In this document: positions 28,725 through 33,916 of the stretch, one piece after another
Position numbering within the stretch: position 1 is the first letter of the stretch
Layout of the letters: each line of letters opens with the position of its first letter
Assembly: GCA_029859645.1 (NCBI GenBank)
Contig: JAOUCS010000026.1
Location: forward strand, 1 to 33,916
Origin: Lysobacterales bacterium
Lineage (GTDB): Bacteria > Pseudomonadota > Gammaproteobacteria > Xanthomonadales > SZUA-36
Direction: 5' to 3'
Length of the DNA: 33,916 nt
The notes under the pieces: model-generated
Databases searched by the model: none
Seen by the model: the letters and a program-made list of their open reading frames with translations, nothing else
What the model was told of the DNA's origin: nothing
Position numbers and translations under genes: made by a program

Positions 28725-33916
<5,192 letters not shown>

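Overview
The window is a dense chromosomal stretch of a gammaproteobacterium. The evidence is protein similarity recalled from memory: gammaproteobacterial-type PlsB, CbpA/CbpM, GltBD, a YhaJ/YqjF/YhaK/YqjG-like set, and TolB-like/TPR proteins with the MSFFNELKRRN N-terminus that are abundant in marine Woeseia-like lineages. Family-level placement is inference. I see no rRNA, tRNA, CRISPR array, phage or insertion sequence.

Layout. (1) 1-542: the 3' end of an ABC/MCE-transport auxiliary lipoprotein gene. (2) 584-10854, minus strand: a tightly packed run with overlaps or gaps of at most 8 bp. In transcription order it encodes an SRPBCC protein, GpsA, a HAD-phosphatase/PlsC fusion, PlsB, a wax ester synthase/DGAT, an SSF symporter, a hot-dog thioesterase, CbpA and CbpM. 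Together these make glycerol-3-phosphate, acylate it twice, and end in a neutral-lipid (TAG/wax) acyltransferase. (3) 10867-11376: a relic 32-codon ORF and a small secreted protein. (4) 11423-14670: a LysR regulator divergent from DoxX, pirin and glutathionyl-hydroquinone reductase, a compact quinone/aromatic-stress module. (5) 14679-23345, minus strand: a probable ten-gene operon encoding a secreted DUF4397 protein, a CFA-like methyltransferase, a DUF1295 fusion, a lipocalin, an FAD amine-oxidase-like enzyme, DUF1365, a second CFA-like methyltransferase, a conserved orphan protein and a SOUL heme-binding protein. (6) 23604-25425, plus strand: a CarH/LitR-type B12 photoreceptor regulator, a MarR regulator and a small 2-TM coiled-coil protein. 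(7) 25497-28533: a cysteine desulfurase and a TM-anchored TolB-like/TPR protein. (8) 28725-33916: gltB and the start of gltD, behind a leader that carries a terminator-like hairpin.

The most interesting unit is regions 5 and 6. The MerR-type regulator has the Wx9EH and ExHxxG signatures of an adenosylcobalamin photoreceptor. The intergenic region holds 11-bp-phased TGTACA-type direct repeats lying exactly over a predicted promoter (TTGCAA-N17-TACATT) of the lipid-modification operon. I infer a light-derepressed membrane-lipid remodelling operon, probably related to furan/methylated fatty acid synthesis, with several unassigned components (the DUF1295 fusion, the 166-aa orphan, DUF4397, lipocalin, SOUL).
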